The notes under the pieces were generated by a model that was not told where the DNA came from, did no database searches, and saw only the letters and a program-made list of their open reading frames with translations. From Gammaproteobacteria bacterium (lineage in GTDB: Bacteria > Pseudomonadota > Gammaproteobacteria > SZUA-152), in assembly GCA_030613605.1 (NCBI GenBank), contig JAUWLO010000035.1, forward strand, positions 1 through 13,424: a DNA stretch of 13,424 bases. Reading direction: 5' to 3'. A program made the translations under genes and the position numbers. Below are positions 11,394 through 13,424 of this stretch, one piece after another (positions within the stretch are counted from its first letter, which is position 1; the number at the start of each line of letters is the position of its first letter).

Positions 11394-13322
11394 ATGGCAT
11401 TAGTAAAATTCGATAGCGTTTCACTGGCTTATGGCCATGTGGCTTTGCTGGATCACGTTGATTTCCAGATAGACCCTAAAGAGCGGGTTTGTCTGGTGGG
11501 CCGCAATGGCACGGGCAAGTCTACTCTTATGCAGATTATCCGGGGCGTGGTGTCTCCGGATGATGGTGAGGTCTGGAAACAGCAGGGTTTGCGTATTGCC
11601 TATCTGGCCCAGGAAGTGCCGGAAGATCTCGATCAAACGGTGTTTGATGTGATTGCCGAAGGTCTGGAAGGCGTGGGTAAATTGTTAGCGGATTATCACC
11701 ATGTGTTGGTGGAGCTGGAAACTGATTCTTCGCCAGCACAATTGGATAAGTTGGCAAAATTACAGCATGCGCTGGATGCTGAGGATGGCTGGTTGATGGA
11801 GCAGCGCGTAGAAAAAGTTATTACAAAACTTGAATTACCAGCAGACAAGTCTCTGTCAGAATTGTCCGGTGGTCTTAAACGTCGCGTGATGTTGGCGCAG
11901 GCGTTGGTGACCGAACCGGATTTGCTATTGCTGGATGAGCCAACCAATCATCTCGACCTGGCCGGCATTCAATGGCTGGAAGAATTTTTACTTGGCTGGA
12001 ATGGCGGTCTGCTTTTTATTACTCATGATCGTACCTTTCTGCAAAATCTTGCAACACGTATTGTGAGTCTGGATCGAGGAACATTAACTTCCTGGCCGGG
12101 TGATTATCAGAATTATTTAATCAAAAGAGATGAACAGCTAGCCATAGAAGCAGAGCAAAATGCCAAATTTGATAAAAGGCTGGCACAGGAGGAAGTCTGG
12201 ATACGACAGGGTATAAAAGCACGACGTACGCGTAATGAAGGGCGGGTTCGGGCACTGGAAGCTTTGCGGAGTGAACGTGGCCAGCGGCGTGAGGTGCAGG
12301 GCAAGGCCAAACTCAATGTCGAGAGTGGCGAAGCATCTGGGAAGCTGGTTGTGGAAGTAAAGAATGCCAGTGTGGGTTATGGCGGTGAACCTGTTGTGCG
12401 AGATTTTTCCACACGTATTTTGCGCGGAGACAGAATAGGTATTGTTGGGCCGAATGGCGCCGGTAAATCCACCTTGCTTAAATTATTGTTGGGTGAGTTG
12501 AGTCCGGACAAGGGTAAAGTGCGGCTGGGGACAAAACTGCAAGTAGCTTATTTTGATCAGCAGCGCGCCCAGTTAGACCTCGATCAAACGGTGATGGATA
12601 ACCTCAACTCCGGTAGCGATATGGTGACGGTTAACGGTCGGGAACGGCATGTCATGGGTTATTTGCAGGACTTTCTTTTCCCGCCCAAGCGCGTGTTATC
12701 TCCGGCATCATCGTTATCTGGCGGAGAACGAAATCGTTTACTACTGGCGAGGCTTTTTACCAAGCACGCTAACCTGCTGGTGCTTGACGAACCCACCAAC
12801 GATCTGGATATTGAAACCCTGGAGTTGCTGGAAGAATTGTTAATTGATTACAAAGGTACGCTTTTGTTGGTCAGCCATGACAGAACCTTCCTTGATAACG
12901 TGGTTACCAGTACCCTGGTGTTTGAAGGTGAAGGGAAGGTAAATAGTTACGTGGGTGGCTACACGGACTGGCTGCGTCAGCGAAAACAAACCTTGTCGGC
13001 ACGGTCTACGGTTGATAATAAAACCCTGAATAAAACAACTAAAACCAATATCAGGTCTGAGGGTAAAACTGCGCAGGCTGTTAAAGGTAAGCAGCGCAAG
13101 CTTGGTTATAAAGAGCAACGCGAGCTGGAAGAATTGCCGGGTAAAATAGAGGTTCTGGAAAAAGAGCAATCCGAAATACAAAAGAGTGTTAGCGATTCAG
13201 GTTTTTATCAACAGGATAAAGATAAGATTGCTAATACCCTGTCACGGCTAGAGACCGTAGAAAAAGAACTGGAACACTGCTTTGAACGTTGGGGAATTCT
13301 GGAGAACCCGGAAGAGGGTTAG
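11394..13322 (+). CDS. uup: ABC-F ATPase Uup
   Basis: At 642 residues it matches the length and layout of Uup (E. coli about 635). It has two ABC domains and no membrane segments. First domain: Walker A GRNGTGKST (36-44), signature LSGGLKRRV (157-165), Walker B LLLLDEPTNHLD (177-188), His211. The linker carries KRLAQEEVWIRQGIKARRTR (261-280), very close to E. coli Uup. Second domain: Walker A GPNGAGKST (352-360), signature LSGGERNRL (441-449), Walker B LLVLDEPTNDLD (461-472), His495. Residues about 565-635 form the C-terminal coiled coil that binds DNA or RNA in Uup (GYKEQRELEELPGKIEVLEK). ABC-F proteins act on ribosomes; Uup is also linked to precise transposon excision and tolerance of branched DNA intermediates. 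ATG 11394 is preceded by AGG ten bases upstream and gives the family N-terminus. It is divergent from the ABC operon. Confidence 0.96.
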   Translation: MALVKFDSVSLAYGHVALLDHVDFQIDPKERVCLVGRNGTGKSTLMQIIRGVVSPDDGEVWKQQGLRIAYLAQEVPEDLDQTVFDVIAEGLEGVGKLLADYHHVLVELETDSSPAQLDKLAKLQHALDAEDGWLMEQRVEKVITKLELPADKSLSELSGGLKRRVMLAQALVTEPDLLLLDEPTNHLDLAGIQWLEEFLLGWNGGLLFITHDRTFLQNLATRIVSLDRGTLTSWPGDYQNYLIKRDEQLAIEAEQNAKFDKRLAQEEVWIRQGIKARRTRNEGRVRALEALRSERGQRREVQGKAKLNVESGEASGKLVVEVKNASVGYGGEPVVRDFSTRILRGDRIGIVGPNGAGKSTLLKLLLGELSPDKGKVRLGTKLQVAYFDQQRAQLDLDQTVMDNLNSGSDMVTVNGRERHVMGYLQDFLFPPKRVLSPASSLSGGERNRLLLARLFTKHANLLVLDEPTNDLDIETLELLEELLIDYKGTLLLVSHDRTFLDNVVTSTLVFEGEGKVNSYVGGYTDWLRQRKQTLSARSTVDNKTLNKTTKTNIRSEGKTAQAVKGKQRKLGYKEQRELEELPGKIEVLEKEQSEIQKSVSDSGFYQQDKDKIANTLSRLETVEKELEHCFERWGILENPEEG

Positions 13323-13424
13323 CTACTGACTAGCTTCCTCTTTAGTATTTTTTCTCATTGTATTCCACGCAATTGGCACACCATAAAAAATTACAAGAAA
13401 GCTGGCCGAATAGATATATGGGTA
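13323..13424 (-). CDS. C-terminal end of an unidentified membrane protein (partial)
   Basis: On the minus strand the frame is open from the window edge for 33 codons and stops at TAG (13325-13323). The residues include a hydrophobic segment YIYSASFLVIFYGVPIAW followed by NTMRKNTKEEASQ, which looks like a last transmembrane helix with a short basic-then-polar tail in the cytoplasm. The stop codon lies immediately next to the uup stop codon (13320-13322) with no base between, so the two genes are convergent and end to end. The family cannot be told from so little sequence, and the frame could still be fortuitous. Confidence 0.5.
   Translation of the reverse strand, partial: YPYIYSASFLVIFYGVPIAWNTMRKNTKEEASQ

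Noticed and set aside
1..13424. CRISPR array, tRNA, rRNA, transposase or integrase
   Set aside because: No regularly spaced direct repeats with unique spacers, no RNA gene signatures and no mobile-element genes or terminal inverted repeats were seen; the only tandem repeats are the two short 15-bp-period ones.

Overview
The window looks like chromosomal DNA of a gammaproteobacterium, probably a marine or environmental one with moderate GC. This is inferred from the close match of the Uup-type ABC-F protein and PanB/PanC to gammaproteobacterial versions, and from the Gram-negative envelope genes (an OmpA-like lipoprotein and a MacA/MacB-type exporter). The species cannot be named. There are no rRNA or tRNA genes, transposases, phage genes or CRISPR arrays.

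Layout. (1) At 1-1326 lie the end of panB and all of panC, two consecutive steps of pantothenate (coenzyme A) synthesis. (2) At 1454-2326 is an OmpA/MotB-like peptidoglycan-binding lipoprotein. (3) At 2327-4500 is a loosely packed accessory stretch. It holds two divergently placed genes for small acidic secreted proteins (2612-2866 on minus, 4198-4461 on plus) that align without gaps and share a P-E-S-F-AME-K box at identical residue numbers, plus nearly identical translation-start DNA. Between them are a retropepsin-like secreted aspartic protease (3392-3904), a possible 33-residue membrane protein (3115-3216) and several dyads. (4) At 4540-6676 an unusual HTH + [2Fe-2S] ferredoxin + flavin reductase fusion is transcribed away from a PilZ-like (c-di-GMP) protein. 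They share a 229-bp region with nested inverted repeats. (5) At 6722-11168 is a minus-strand operon for a four-part MacAB/LolCDE-like exporter: adaptor, ATPase, permease, permease. (6) At 11394-13322 is uup on the plus strand, abutted end to end by the C-terminus of an unidentified membrane protein on the minus strand.

How the parts work together. The pan genes and uup are housekeeping. The ABC operon should form one tripartite-type pump: the ATPase drives two MacB-like permeases and the inner-membrane-anchored adaptor bridges the periplasm. No TolC-type channel is present, so one would have to come from elsewhere. The best candidates for undescribed biology are the paralogous small secreted proteins around the aspartic protease, and the HTH-ferredoxin-reductase fusion divergent from the PilZ gene, whose FAD-binding signature is degenerate. 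Functional links within these groups are inferred from position only.
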